From the NCBI GenBank assembly GCA_910579615.1, contig CAJTUA010000011.1:1-64000 (forward strand): a DNA stretch of 64,000 bases. The letters run 5' to 3'. Each line of letters starts with the position of its first letter. Positions within the stretch are counted from its first letter, which is position 1. The position numbers were made by a program, and so were the translations under genes. The notes under the pieces are model-generated. The model saw only the letters and a list, made by a program, of their open reading frames with translations, was not told the origin of the DNA and did not search any database. This document shows, one piece after another, positions 24,169-32,862 of the stretch. This DNA comes from an uncultured Lachnospiraceae bacterium (GTDB taxonomy: Bacteria > Bacillota > Clostridia > Lachnospirales > Lachnospiraceae).

Positions 24169-26259
24169 TTATTTCTCCGGGCAGTCCTTAATTGAGAAGC
24201 TTACGCGCCCCATCTTGTCCTTGCCAAGACAAACAACCTTCACCACATCGCCAAGCGTCAGCACGTCCTCCACATGGTTGATGCGCTCCTTCGCAACCTT
24301 GGAAATGTGAACCATTCCCTCCTTGCCCGGCGCAAACTCAAGGAAAGCGCCGAACTCCTTGATGCTGACAACCTTGCCGGTAAAAATCTGGCCTTCCTCA
24401 AAATCGGAAACAATAATCTCAATCAGCTTGACCGCCTTTTGCATTGCCTCCGCATCCGTGCCGCAGATGGAAACCGCGCCGTCGTCCGTGATATCAATCT
24501 TCACGCCGGTCTGCTCGATAATCGCATTGATGGTCTTTCCTCTCTGGCCGACCACATCGCCAATCTTTTGCGGGTCAATCTGAATCTGGATAATCTTCGG
24601 CGCGTACTTGCCGACTTCCTTCCTCGGCTCGGCGATACACGGCGTAAGGATATTGTTGATAATATACTCGCGCGCCGCCTTTGTCTTGCGGAATGCCTCC
24701 TCGACAATCGGGCGGGTCAGACCGTGAATCTTGATATCCATCTGAATCGCTGTAATGCCGTCATGGGTACCTGCAACTTTGAAATCCATATCGCCAAAGA
24801 AATCCTCCAGCCCCTGGATATCGGTCAGTACAATATAATCATCATCAGTATCCCCCGTCACAAGACCACAGGAAATACCTGCAACCTGCTTTTTAATCGG
24901 CACACCTGCCGCCATCAGCGACAGCGTGGACGCGCAGACGGATGCCTGCGAGGTGGAACCGTTCGACTCAAAAGTCTCAGAAACGGTGCGGATGGCATAC
25001 GGGAAATCCTCCGTGCTTGGGAGCACTGGCATCAGTGCCTTCTCCGCAAGCGCGCCGTGCCCGATCTCGCGGCGCCCCGGTCCCCTGGAAACCTTTGTCT
25101 CACCAACCGAGTAGGACGGGAAATTGTAATGGTGCATATAGCGCTTGCTCACCTCATTCTCATCCAAACCATCGATACGCTGCGCTTCCGCAAGCGGCGC
25201 AAGCGTGCAGACATTGCAAATCTGTGTCTGTCCGCGTGTAAACATGCCGGAACCGTGAACCCTCGGAATAATATCAATCTCCGCGGCAAGCGGGCGAATC
25301 TGGTCAATCGCACGGCCGTCCGGACGCTTGTGGTCTTTTAAAATCATCTTGCGGACGGTCTTCTTCTGGTACTGGTAAACCGCCTCGTCAAGAATCGCAA
25401 GCCATTCCTCCTTTTCCGCGAACGCTTCCTTTAACTTCTCCGTTACCTGGCGGATATTCTCCTCCCGCGTCTGCTTGTCGTCAGAGAATACCGCAACCTC
25501 CATCTCCTCCGGCGTAACAATCTTCTTCATCTCCTCAAAAAGCTCCGCCGGAACCGCGCAGCTTTGGTAGGAATGCTTCGGCTTGCCGCACTCCGCCGCC
25601 ATCTTATCGATGAACGTGATAATCGTCTGGTTGATGTCGTGCGCCATATAGATGGCCTCAAGCATCTTATCCTCCGGAACCTCATTCGCGCCCGCCTCAA
25701 TCATAATAACCTTCTGCTTCGTCGAAGCGACCGTCAGCTGCAAATCGCCGTTCTTCCACTGCTCCTGGCTCGGATTGACCACAAACGCGCCGTCCACCAG
25801 ACCAATCTGCGTTGTCGCACACGGGCCGTCAAACGGGATATCGGAAAGGGTCGCCGCAATCGCGGAACCAAGCATCGCCGTCAGCTCCGGGCGGCATTCC
25901 GGGTCAACGGACATAACCATATTGTTCAAGGTCACATCATTGCGGTAATCCTTCGGGAAAAGAGGGCGCATCGGACGGTCAATGACACGCGAGGTCAAAA
26001 CCGCATTCTCACTCGCCTTACCCTCCCTTTTATTGAATCCACCCGGAATCTTTCCGACCGCATATAACTTCTCCTCATACTCAACGCTAAGCGGGAAGAA
26101 ATCAATCCCCTCCCTCGGCTCCTTCGACGCGGTAGCGGTGGAAAGCACCGTCGTATCGCCGTAATGCATGAATGCTGCCGCATTTGCCTGCGCGCCAACC
26201 CTGCCGATATCAACGGTCAGTGTACGCCCTGCAAGCTCCATAGAATAACTTTTGTACAT
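24169..26259 (-). CDS. pnp: Polyribonucleotide nucleotidyltransferase (PNPase)
   Basis: Phosphorolytic 3'-5' exoribonuclease of 696 residues and part of RNA decay. Two RNase PH-like halves flank an alpha-helical domain; the active second half contains SNGSTSQASVCASTLSLMAAG. A KH domain (IGDVVGQRGKTINAI) and an S1 domain (GKVVSIKEFGAFLEF) complete it. ATG at 26259 follows AAGGAG. It has its own promoter (26369) and terminator. Confidence 0.98.
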   Translation of the reverse strand: MYKSYSMELAGRTLTVDIGRVGAQANAAAFMHYGDTTVLSTATASKEPREGIDFFPLSVEYEEKLYAVGKIPGGFNKREGKASENAVLTSRVIDRPMRPLFPKDYRNDVTLNNMVMSVDPECRPELTAMLGSAIAATLSDIPFDGPCATTQIGLVDGAFVVNPSQEQWKNGDLQLTVASTKQKVIMIEAGANEVPEDKMLEAIYMAHDINQTIITFIDKMAAECGKPKHSYQSCAVPAELFEEMKKIVTPEEMEVAVFSDDKQTREENIRQVTEKLKEAFAEKEEWLAILDEAVYQYQKKTVRKMILKDHKRPDGRAIDQIRPLAAEIDIIPRVHGSGMFTRGQTQICNVCTLAPLAEAQRIDGLDENEVSKRYMHHYNFPSYSVGETKVSRGPGRREIGHGALAEKALMPVLPSTEDFPYAIRTVSETFESNGSTSQASVCASTLSLMAAGVPIKKQVAGISCGLVTGDTDDDYIVLTDIQGLEDFFGDMDFKVAGTHDGITAIQMDIKIHGLTRPIVEEAFRKTKAAREYIINNILTPCIAEPRKEVGKYAPKIIQIQIDPQKIGDVVGQRGKTINAIIEQTGVKIDITDDGAVSICGTDAEAMQKAVKLIEIIVSDFEEGQIFTGKVVSIKEFGAFLEFAPGKEGMVHISKVAKERINHVEDVLTLGDVVKVVCLGKDKMGRVSFSIKDCPEK

Positions 26260-26368
26260 GGCAAATCTCCTTTTTATTTTTTTGTGGAGCGTCCGAAACA
26301 ACTGAAAAAACAGCTCGTTATCCGGGCAGCCTTTTCAGAAGTCTCGGCAAAAACTCCACTATTTTTAT

Positions 26369-26397
26369 AGTATAACACGAATGGGTAAAAAAATCCA
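26369..26397 (-). promoter_or_regulatory. Probable pnp promoter
   Basis: TGGATT, 17 bases, TATACT on the minus strand, about 110 bases before the pnp start. Confidence 0.5.
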
Positions 26398-26522
26398 GTG
26401 TTATTTTCGGGGCAAATTCCTTAATTTTGCTTTTATAAGATTAGAAAATTCAGATTTATTTAAAACAGCCTCATTGCACAGACCATTAAAATAGAGTATG
26501 CTTGAAGCAGGAGGTGAACCAT

Positions 26523-27011
26523 ATGGCAAATGAAGATAAGAAAGATTTCAACGCCATGCTACATGACAGCAAGGATATGCCGAAATTCCAGACAATTACA
26601 GACGCAAAAAGCATCGAAAAATATGGCGGGGACAGAATGTATTTTGCACCGCCAATCGATTATGATAAAGTAATGAAACGAATCCCATACGGGAAAGTAA
26701 CTACCATAGGAAAAATACGTGAATACTTTGCAAAATTAAGCGGTGCGGATTTTACAGAACCAATCACCGCAGGAATTTTTGTGTCAATTGCGGCGTGGGC
26801 AAGTTATCAACGTTCTGATGATGAAACACCTTATTGGCGGACGCTGAAAGCAGACGGCGAATTGAATTCAAAATATCCTGGCGGCGTTGAAATGCAGAAG
26901 AAAAAACTGGAGGAAGAAGGGCATGTTATCATTCAAAAGGGACGAAAAAATATTCGGTACTTTGTGAAGGATTATGAGAATGTTGTTTTTGGTTTGAATG
27001 AAACGGCTTGA
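26523..27011 (+). CDS. MGMT-like protein without catalytic cysteine
   Basis: Protein of 162 residues with the DNA-binding fold of O6-alkylguanine-DNA alkyltransferases: VMKRIPYGKVTTIGKIREYF and a late GGVEMQKKKLEEEGH. The usual PCHR active site is replaced by PYWR, and the protein has no cysteine at all, so it cannot transfer alkyl groups to itself. Alkyltransferase-like proteins (ATL) use Trp at this place and flag damage for excision repair; Tyr here is a variant. AGGAGG precedes the ATG. Confidence 0.75.
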   Translation: MANEDKKDFNAMLHDSKDMPKFQTITDAKSIEKYGGDRMYFAPPIDYDKVMKRIPYGKVTTIGKIREYFAKLSGADFTEPITAGIFVSIAAWASYQRSDDETPYWRTLKADGELNSKYPGGVEMQKKKLEEEGHVIIQKGRKNIRYFVKDYENVVFGLNETA

Positions 27012-27114
27012 GTGTGAGGGTGCGGAAAATGTGAATAACATTGTCCGCACCCTCTTTACGCCGTGTTATATGGCACTCCTAAGAAAATAAATTCCTCTTT
27101 ACTTCTTTTCTACT

Positions 27115-29658
27115 TCAAACTTGTCTGCATCCTTTGCGAATCTCTCCTTCCAAATTTTTAGCAATATCTATGTAAATATGTAAAATTTCCCGGGTTTCGC
27201 CAGATTTCAGTAAAATGCTTTGACGTAAAAGCTTAAGCCCAGAATACATACTATTAAATTCCGCGAGAAAATATGGAGCTTCTCCAATTTCAAGAATTGA
27301 TGTTTTTTCAAGAACTCTCCCATCAAAATCATGGTACAATTCATTGGATATGTAATCCTTATATTTTGTCCATGCTCTCGTACTGTCTTTTGCATTACCG
27401 TAAATCAATATAAAAGTAAGAGGTTGATTGGCAATGTTATTCCCGATTGCCTTTTCTATATGATCTTTGAATATTGTCTTTGAAGTATTATCCTGGAGTA
27501 CAAATGCTTCTATGATTTCACTGCACTTATCTTTATAATATACACTCAAGTCAATTTCTGCAGGTGACTTGTGTCCTCCAAAACAATGTCCTGTGCTTGC
27601 TCGTTTCTCCTGATCATGGACAGTAAAATTATAAAGTTGTCCAAACGCCAGATTAAATAACTCCCTGAAAAGCATGGTAACACCATTTTCATACAACTTA
27701 CTAACCGTTGTTGCCCCAGTATTTTCCTTCTTATTTTTATTGCTAGTTTGCTTTTCTTCATATATCAATTGTGAACCATAATTTTGCAGAGCAGCACATG
27801 TTCTAAGCACTTGTTCTGTCAGCATCGCCACTCCCAATTCCTTCTCTGCCGGTTCCTGAAATCCTCGCATCCGATAGTATACCTGTGCTTTTTGTATTCT
27901 ATCAAATGCCTCAAATGCTCTTAATGCTTCAACTACATTATCAGCAGCACTCACATTACCATATATGTTTTGTTGAAGTGATTCTGTTTCAAGCTTTGCC
28001 TCATCCTCAAACTCCTCTAAATTCATTGACAAATGATATTTTTCTTTATAGATATAGAAATCACGCAAATAATCATCACCATAAATTTTTTTACTTTGAA
28101 CAACAAACCAGCCAAATGTTTCTTTCTCATCTATTGTCCATTTTTGAATCTGCTCATTTTCCACAATCCCCATCAGCCAGTTTATATCTTCCAAAATCTT
28201 TTCCTGTTTGCCTGTCTGATTCTGTATTGCCCTATTTAATTCCCTATTCAAAAGAGAAAAGTAATTCAAATATACAGCGCCTGCATAGTTATGGTGTTCC
28301 CTGTCCAAAATCATGCTTTTCCATAGCATATCTGCCTTTTCATAATCTTTGTATTCCTCCACCTCCGTGTACACAATCGCTTTAAAGAAATCATTATCCC
28401 CCTTTAAAATATCCCCATATTCCCGCTTACAATATTTAAGCCTGCACTGCTGATGCAATGCCTGTTGATAATATTGTTCTTGCTCGACAAATTTCCCCTT
28501 CCCCCATCTCTCAAGCTTTCTCTTAAGTATATAATCTGCTGCCGGATACAGGCTTTCAATATGGAATTCCATAACTAAATCCAATGCACGACTATCGTCA
28601 TACACTTCTAGCGATGTCTCCGTTGCCTTTTCATTGATTTTTTTTAGTATCTCTTCTTTGAGTTTTTGATCCTGTGCTGCCTCATAAAAAATAAGCAATT
28701 CTGGAATATCTGCCTTTAATAAATTCTTCAGAAGATATACAGAATTCTCTTGTTCATATCTTAACAGGCCAACACATTTACAAATAACAGATTCTGTCGA
28801 AAATATCTGCATATAAGAATAGTTAAATACGGCACCTTTTTCTTCATTGTTTTCTCCTATTAAAACCTGTTCCAACGCCTCAAACATTAGATTTTTAACA
28901 AATGTGTCATCGTTATTTTTGTATATACTATAAATAATTACCAACAGTAATTTATAAAAGTAATAAATCTTATTGTTTCTTTTATCATATTGTATATTGC
29001 TTACTGGCAACAGCAACTCTCTTTTCTTTACAGCGGCTTCTTCCCTTATACAAAGCCGATATAGTTCTGAACATAACCGCTCTGTAAAATACTCTTCTTT
29101 AAGAAAGATAACATAATCGTTTTTTTCATCAAACGCAATCTGATACCCCCTCCACACAATATCCATAAAGTTTCTATAATACTTTTTATCTTGTAATCCT
29201 GTATTTTCAAAAAACCATTGATTTACGCAAAAAAGAATCAAATGATATCCCGTCACCCAGTCTACATCACGCTTTATCTCCAATAATTTTCTAAAATAAA
29301 TACATAATTTCTCCGCAATAACAGCCAGATACCTCTCTTTTCCAACTACCAAAACAATAGCTTTGAATATCTTTTTCCATATGTTATGATGGGAATGACA
29401 GTTCTTTATCAAATAAAACAAACAGCTTCCAATATCTTCGCCATTAAAAAAATCTTCCTCCTTCATACCCTGTTCAAAAATCGTGTCCACAATACTGCAA
29501 ATACAATCCACATATACATCTGAGTCAAGAACGGTATCGCTAATATCATGAATCAAATAACGAAATCCAACAAAAAAAGTTCCGCTTTCTGTAAGCAGCT
29601 CATATATTACATCCACATTCAATTTCCGAATATAATGCCGAAATCTTGTCATATCCAT
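27115..29658 (-). CDS. Large unknown protein, candidate defence effector
   Basis: AT-rich gene for 847 residues that I cannot assign to a family. Most of it is predicted alpha-helical, with repeat-like stretches between about 380 and 640. The last 150 residues (from about 695, GHKSPAEIDLSVYY followed by CSEIIEAFVL) resemble a nuclease-like or restriction-fold tail: an Asp-containing strand, then a Glu-containing strand; the ExK lysine is not obvious. Its start lies inside the upstream gene (59-base overlap), which indicates coupling, and the ribosome-binding site is weak. Pairing of two large unknown genes in an AT-rich block suggests a phage-defence or conflict operon (inference). Confidence 0.65.
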   Translation of the reverse strand: MDMTRFRHYIRKLNVDVIYELLTESGTFFVGFRYLIHDISDTVLDSDVYVDCICSIVDTIFEQGMKEEDFFNGEDIGSCLFYLIKNCHSHHNIWKKIFKAIVLVVGKERYLAVIAEKLCIYFRKLLEIKRDVDWVTGYHLILFCVNQWFFENTGLQDKKYYRNFMDIVWRGYQIAFDEKNDYVIFLKEEYFTERLCSELYRLCIREEAAVKKRELLLPVSNIQYDKRNNKIYYFYKLLLVIIYSIYKNNDDTFVKNLMFEALEQVLIGENNEEKGAVFNYSYMQIFSTESVICKCVGLLRYEQENSVYLLKNLLKADIPELLIFYEAAQDQKLKEEILKKINEKATETSLEVYDDSRALDLVMEFHIESLYPAADYILKRKLERWGKGKFVEQEQYYQQALHQQCRLKYCKREYGDILKGDNDFFKAIVYTEVEEYKDYEKADMLWKSMILDREHHNYAGAVYLNYFSLLNRELNRAIQNQTGKQEKILEDINWLMGIVENEQIQKWTIDEKETFGWFVVQSKKIYGDDYLRDFYIYKEKYHLSMNLEEFEDEAKLETESLQQNIYGNVSAADNVVEALRAFEAFDRIQKAQVYYRMRGFQEPAEKELGVAMLTEQVLRTCAALQNYGSQLIYEEKQTSNKNKKENTGATTVSKLYENGVTMLFRELFNLAFGQLYNFTVHDQEKRASTGHCFGGHKSPAEIDLSVYYKDKCSEIIEAFVLQDNTSKTIFKDHIEKAIGNNIANQPLTFILIYGNAKDSTRAWTKYKDYISNELYHDFDGRVLEKTSILEIGEAPYFLAEFNSMYSGLKLLRQSILLKSGETREILHIYIDIAKNLEGEIRKGCRQV

Positions 29659-30667
29659 TCAGATAATCTGCAAATCTTTTGTTCTGCCTATCTATGCACC
29701 ACCTTGAATAAACTACGCAGGATGCAACAAAAAATATGTATTCCCTATCCCTGACACTATCCCATCTGTAATGCTCAAACCCATAACGATTATAGTTCAA
29801 CCAATCAATCACCCAATTTCCTGTCCACAATTCGGCCTTGCCATATTTATTGGGTTCCTTACAGTATGCTGGCACTTCTGCCATACGAAGTTTGCTGTAA
29901 AATCGATTTTCATTTTCCCAAGAAGGAATGGAATATTTATAAATATAATTATCCAGTATAAAATAAATAAGTTCTTTTTGAGTATCTTCATCCAGGTACT
30001 CAGCAATTTTATACGTTCCCCTTAAAGACAATACCATAACAATCCAGGCATCTCTTTGGTTCTTCCCCCATTTCAACCATAGTTTTGCCAGGGCTTGATT
30101 GATTTCTTCTTTCTCCCAGTATCTTCCGTACCCAGCATAGTATTTTCCATTGAAATATTCCAAATAGTGTTGATTTATAAACCAATCTAAGTCAGGTATT
30201 TTATCACTTACAGCTTTCCAACATTTTAATACCTCCTCCGGATTTTCAATCACAATATTAAATTTCTTTTCTTTTTCTTGATGTTTTAGCCAAATGAAAA
30301 ACCGAATAATAGCGGAATCCTCAAATTCCCATTCATTTTCTCTTTCAATATCTTCCCAGTTGTATAAATTATTTAATGCACATCTCCAACGCCCAAAAGC
30401 CAATGATATCCAGCCTTTGTCAACCAATTCTTTTGTACTTTCAGTCAACTCTTTATGTTCTGTTTTATATTGAGCAAACAATTTTTCAAAACATTCAATA
30501 GAATAAAAATCTTCTATAATACTTGCCGTTTCATAGAATGAAAACAATATATCAGATAGCGGAAATTCAATAAACTCTTTCGCATGATTACCAAAGTTAT
30601 CCTCCCTGATACATATTGATATTATACTTTTTATGTTTTTTTCATTCCAAATATTCAACCTGCTCAT
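29600..30667 (-). CDS. Unknown protein, partner of the 847-residue protein
   Basis: Protein of 355 residues rich in Trp, Tyr and Glu (for example WGKNQRDAWIVMVLSLRG and RYWEKEEINQALAKLWLKWG), predicted mostly helical, soluble, with no motif I recognise. GTGGGG six bases before the ATG serves as its ribosome-binding site. It is the first large gene of the AT-rich pair and overlaps the next one by 59 bases out of frame. Confidence 0.6.
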   Translation of the reverse strand: MSRLNIWNEKNIKSIISICIREDNFGNHAKEFIEFPLSDILFSFYETASIIEDFYSIECFEKLFAQYKTEHKELTESTKELVDKGWISLAFGRWRCALNNLYNWEDIERENEWEFEDSAIIRFFIWLKHQEKEKKFNIVIENPEEVLKCWKAVSDKIPDLDWFINQHYLEYFNGKYYAGYGRYWEKEEINQALAKLWLKWGKNQRDAWIVMVLSLRGTYKIAEYLDEDTQKELIYFILDNYIYKYSIPSWENENRFYSKLRMAEVPAYCKEPNKYGKAELWTGNWVIDWLNYNRYGFEHYRWDSVRDREYIFFVASCVVYSRWCIDRQNKRFADYLNGYDKISALYSEIECGCNI

Positions 30668-30697
30668 TTTCGCCCCACTTTCTTTACCGTTTCCAAC

Positions 30698-30829
30698 TTA
30701 CTCTATTCTCCCCAGTATAGCCGGAGGATTAAGCTTTTCATGCAGGTTCGCCATCTTCATCATACTCTTTCTAAAATGCGACAACCCCTTGTACCAATTC
30801 TTTTTTCGATTTTTTAATAGCAGGAACAT
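30698..30829 (-). CDS. Possible small basic protein before the unknown pair
   Basis: Open frame of 43 residues (MFLLLKNRKKNWYKG, basic, Met-rich middle KSMMKMANLHEK). It lies 30 bases before the 355-residue gene. A weak AGGA precedes its ATG. It could be a real leader gene or a fragment of a transposase-like protein; I cannot decide. Confidence 0.25.
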   Translation of the reverse strand: MFLLLKNRKKNWYKGLSHFRKSMMKMANLHEKLNPPAILGRIE

Positions 30830-30869
30830 ACAATCCTATTCTAAACTGCCAGTGTTTTGAATTGCGGAA

Positions 30870-32684
30870 TTACTGTACCGGTCTGGCAATCATAACAATC
30901 CCCCCTGTCCGGTACCAGGAATAAGCCTCCAATAACACACCTGGGCCCGCCGCGTGGATAATTGCCCCTGAATTTACATCCCCCCACGAATAATACGCCC
31001 CATAATACATTGCAACATGGTCAATATTTTTATACCTGCCATTCTTGCCTCCGGCATAAAAAATCAAATCTCCGGGCTTTAGCTTATCCGCGTCAATATA
31101 CTCATAGGCAATCACTTTCTTATCTTTTTCCATACTTTTCGCCAGCTCCGCAGCGGTTGGCGCATAGCTCATCCCGCCAAGCTTTAAGCCTGCCGCATTA
31201 TAAGAACGCCATACGAAAGAACTGCAATCATAATATCCCTCCTGCATCCTCTTTTCCTGGCTGTACACTGCGCCAAGTACCCCTTCGCCCTTAACTGCTG
31301 CCGTCAGCCCCTTACCGCTTCCGACCGTGACTGTACAATAAAAACTTTTCCCCTCCAGTGTCGCTGTAATCAGCGCGCTTCCTTCCTTTTTTCCTGTTAC
31401 CTTCCCGTCATCGGACACGGTTGCAACTTTTTTGTCGGAGGTTTTCCACGTCACTTTGCAATCCTTTGGCACACCGGAAAATATAAGCGTTTTGCTCTTT
31501 CCTTTTCCTACCAGTGCGCATTCCTGCTCCCATTTCGGATTGATAACCTGTACCTTCTGGCTAAACTCGATACCATCCACCGTAAATGTAAGGACTACTT
31601 TCCCTTCCTTCTGGGGTACGATTGCCGCCCCGCCCCATGAAGTGTTCATCGCTTCTGCCACTTTTTCGTTGCTGGACGAAACGGTTATCTTGCTGCAAAA
31701 ACTGATTTCTTCAAATTTCGGATAATACCAGTCTCCTGCAAACAATTTTCCCTCAAACGGCACATATTCCGGCTTCGTGACATAAACATCCAGGCACTCC
31801 TCCCTTTCCTCGCCGTAAACGGTACGCCATTTGGCCACAAGCTTTGTCTGCCCCTGGCTAAGTCCGGTCAGCTCCCCGCCCTTGTCAACCTTGGCCTTTT
31901 GCTCGGTGCGCTCTTCCATTATCTCGCAGGAAAGGATTTTTCCGTTGACAGCATTTAGCTGGACGGTTCCACCTTCTGCCACGGCAATGCCATATGATTC
32001 AAAGCCACACTCCAACACTTCCACTTCACAGCGTGCCGAATAGCTTGCTCCTTTTTTATTGGTAAGGGACAAATCAAGGGAATACACCCCCGCCTCAAGA
32101 CCTTTCACCGAAAAAACGCCCTTCCCCTTTGACTCTACCAACAAGCCCCAGCCCGTCTCGTAATTCCCTTCCTTTTCGTAGATAAAATATTCATATCCCA
32201 CCGCCTTTTGTTTGCTGTTCGTCAACGTGACGGTGGTTTCCTGACCCTCATATAATGTCAGTTTCTCCTGGCTCAACTCGCAGTGACTTGCCTTCACTTT
32301 CACATGGCAGGTCGCGGTCTGCCCCAGATAATATGCTGTAATGTCAGCCTGTCCCGCTCCCACTGCCCGAACCAATCCGCTCTGGTAATCCACCCGCACG
32401 ACATTCTGGTCCGAACTGTAAAATGAAGCCGAATACACCCACCCAAACTCATCCGTAACAGGCTTTGCATTGACCGCTTCTAATTGAAAAATATTCCCGA
32501 CATAAAGTGAGAGCGATGTTTTTGATAACCCAAATGCCCCCTCATCCTTTTGTGCAGCCATGACCGTATGCGCACCTGGAATATTTCCGGCAGCAGACGA
32601 ACCGCCAACCAACAGGCACAACACCAAAAATACTGCCAGCCTTTCCACAACAAACATCCTTCGTCCATCTTTCCTCTTTTTCAT
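30870..32684 (-). CDS. Secreted NlpC/P60 hydrolase with Ig-like repeats
   Basis: Exported cell-wall hydrolase of 604 residues. Signal peptide (about 1-40), then several bacterial Ig-like (BIG2) modules (for example WKTSDKKVATVSDDGKVTGKKEG at about 415-440, given here as WKTSDKKVATVSDD and KVTGKKEG). The C-terminal NlpC/P60 domain (about 470-604) has Cys in YYDCSSFVWRSY, His in NIDHVAMYYG and a third polar residue in IIHAAGPG. Members cleave peptidoglycan stem peptides. ATG at 32684 follows AAGGAGG. Confidence 0.88.
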   Translation of the reverse strand: MKKRKDGRRMFVVERLAVFLVLCLLVGGSSAAGNIPGAHTVMAAQKDEGAFGLSKTSLSLYVGNIFQLEAVNAKPVTDEFGWVYSASFYSSDQNVVRVDYQSGLVRAVGAGQADITAYYLGQTATCHVKVKASHCELSQEKLTLYEGQETTVTLTNSKQKAVGYEYFIYEKEGNYETGWGLLVESKGKGVFSVKGLEAGVYSLDLSLTNKKGASYSARCEVEVLECGFESYGIAVAEGGTVQLNAVNGKILSCEIMEERTEQKAKVDKGGELTGLSQGQTKLVAKWRTVYGEEREECLDVYVTKPEYVPFEGKLFAGDWYYPKFEEISFCSKITVSSSNEKVAEAMNTSWGGAAIVPQKEGKVVLTFTVDGIEFSQKVQVINPKWEQECALVGKGKSKTLIFSGVPKDCKVTWKTSDKKVATVSDDGKVTGKKEGSALITATLEGKSFYCTVTVGSGKGLTAAVKGEGVLGAVYSQEKRMQEGYYDCSSFVWRSYNAAGLKLGGMSYAPTAAELAKSMEKDKKVIAYEYIDADKLKPGDLIFYAGGKNGRYKNIDHVAMYYGAYYSWGDVNSGAIIHAAGPGVLLEAYSWYRTGGIVMIARPVQ

Positions 32685-32781
32685 TGTTATCCTCCTTGTT
32701 ATCACAATATTTCCCTGTCCCACAACCCCCAATGCCAAAAACCGTTTCAGCCTCAAAAGAATAATCCATAATCTGCCCGTG

Positions 32782-32820
32782 AAATCGGGGATGCACCCTT
32801 CTTGGGTCCATCCCCGATTT
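32782..32820. terminator. Hairpin between the EF-G paralogue and the hydrolase
   Basis: AAATCGGGGATG-CACCC / GGGTC-CATCCCCGATTT forms a long stem in the gap. On the minus strand it follows the EF-G-like gene; the downstream U-tract is poor, but stem strength suggests termination. Confidence 0.55.
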
Positions 32821-32862
32821 TATATGAAAGGAATGCCCTCTCATATTTTCATGAAGTTTTCT

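Noticed and set aside
24274..25341. Long plus-strand frame opposite pnp
   Set aside because: It is antisense to a clearly coding gene and arises from its GC-rich codon use.
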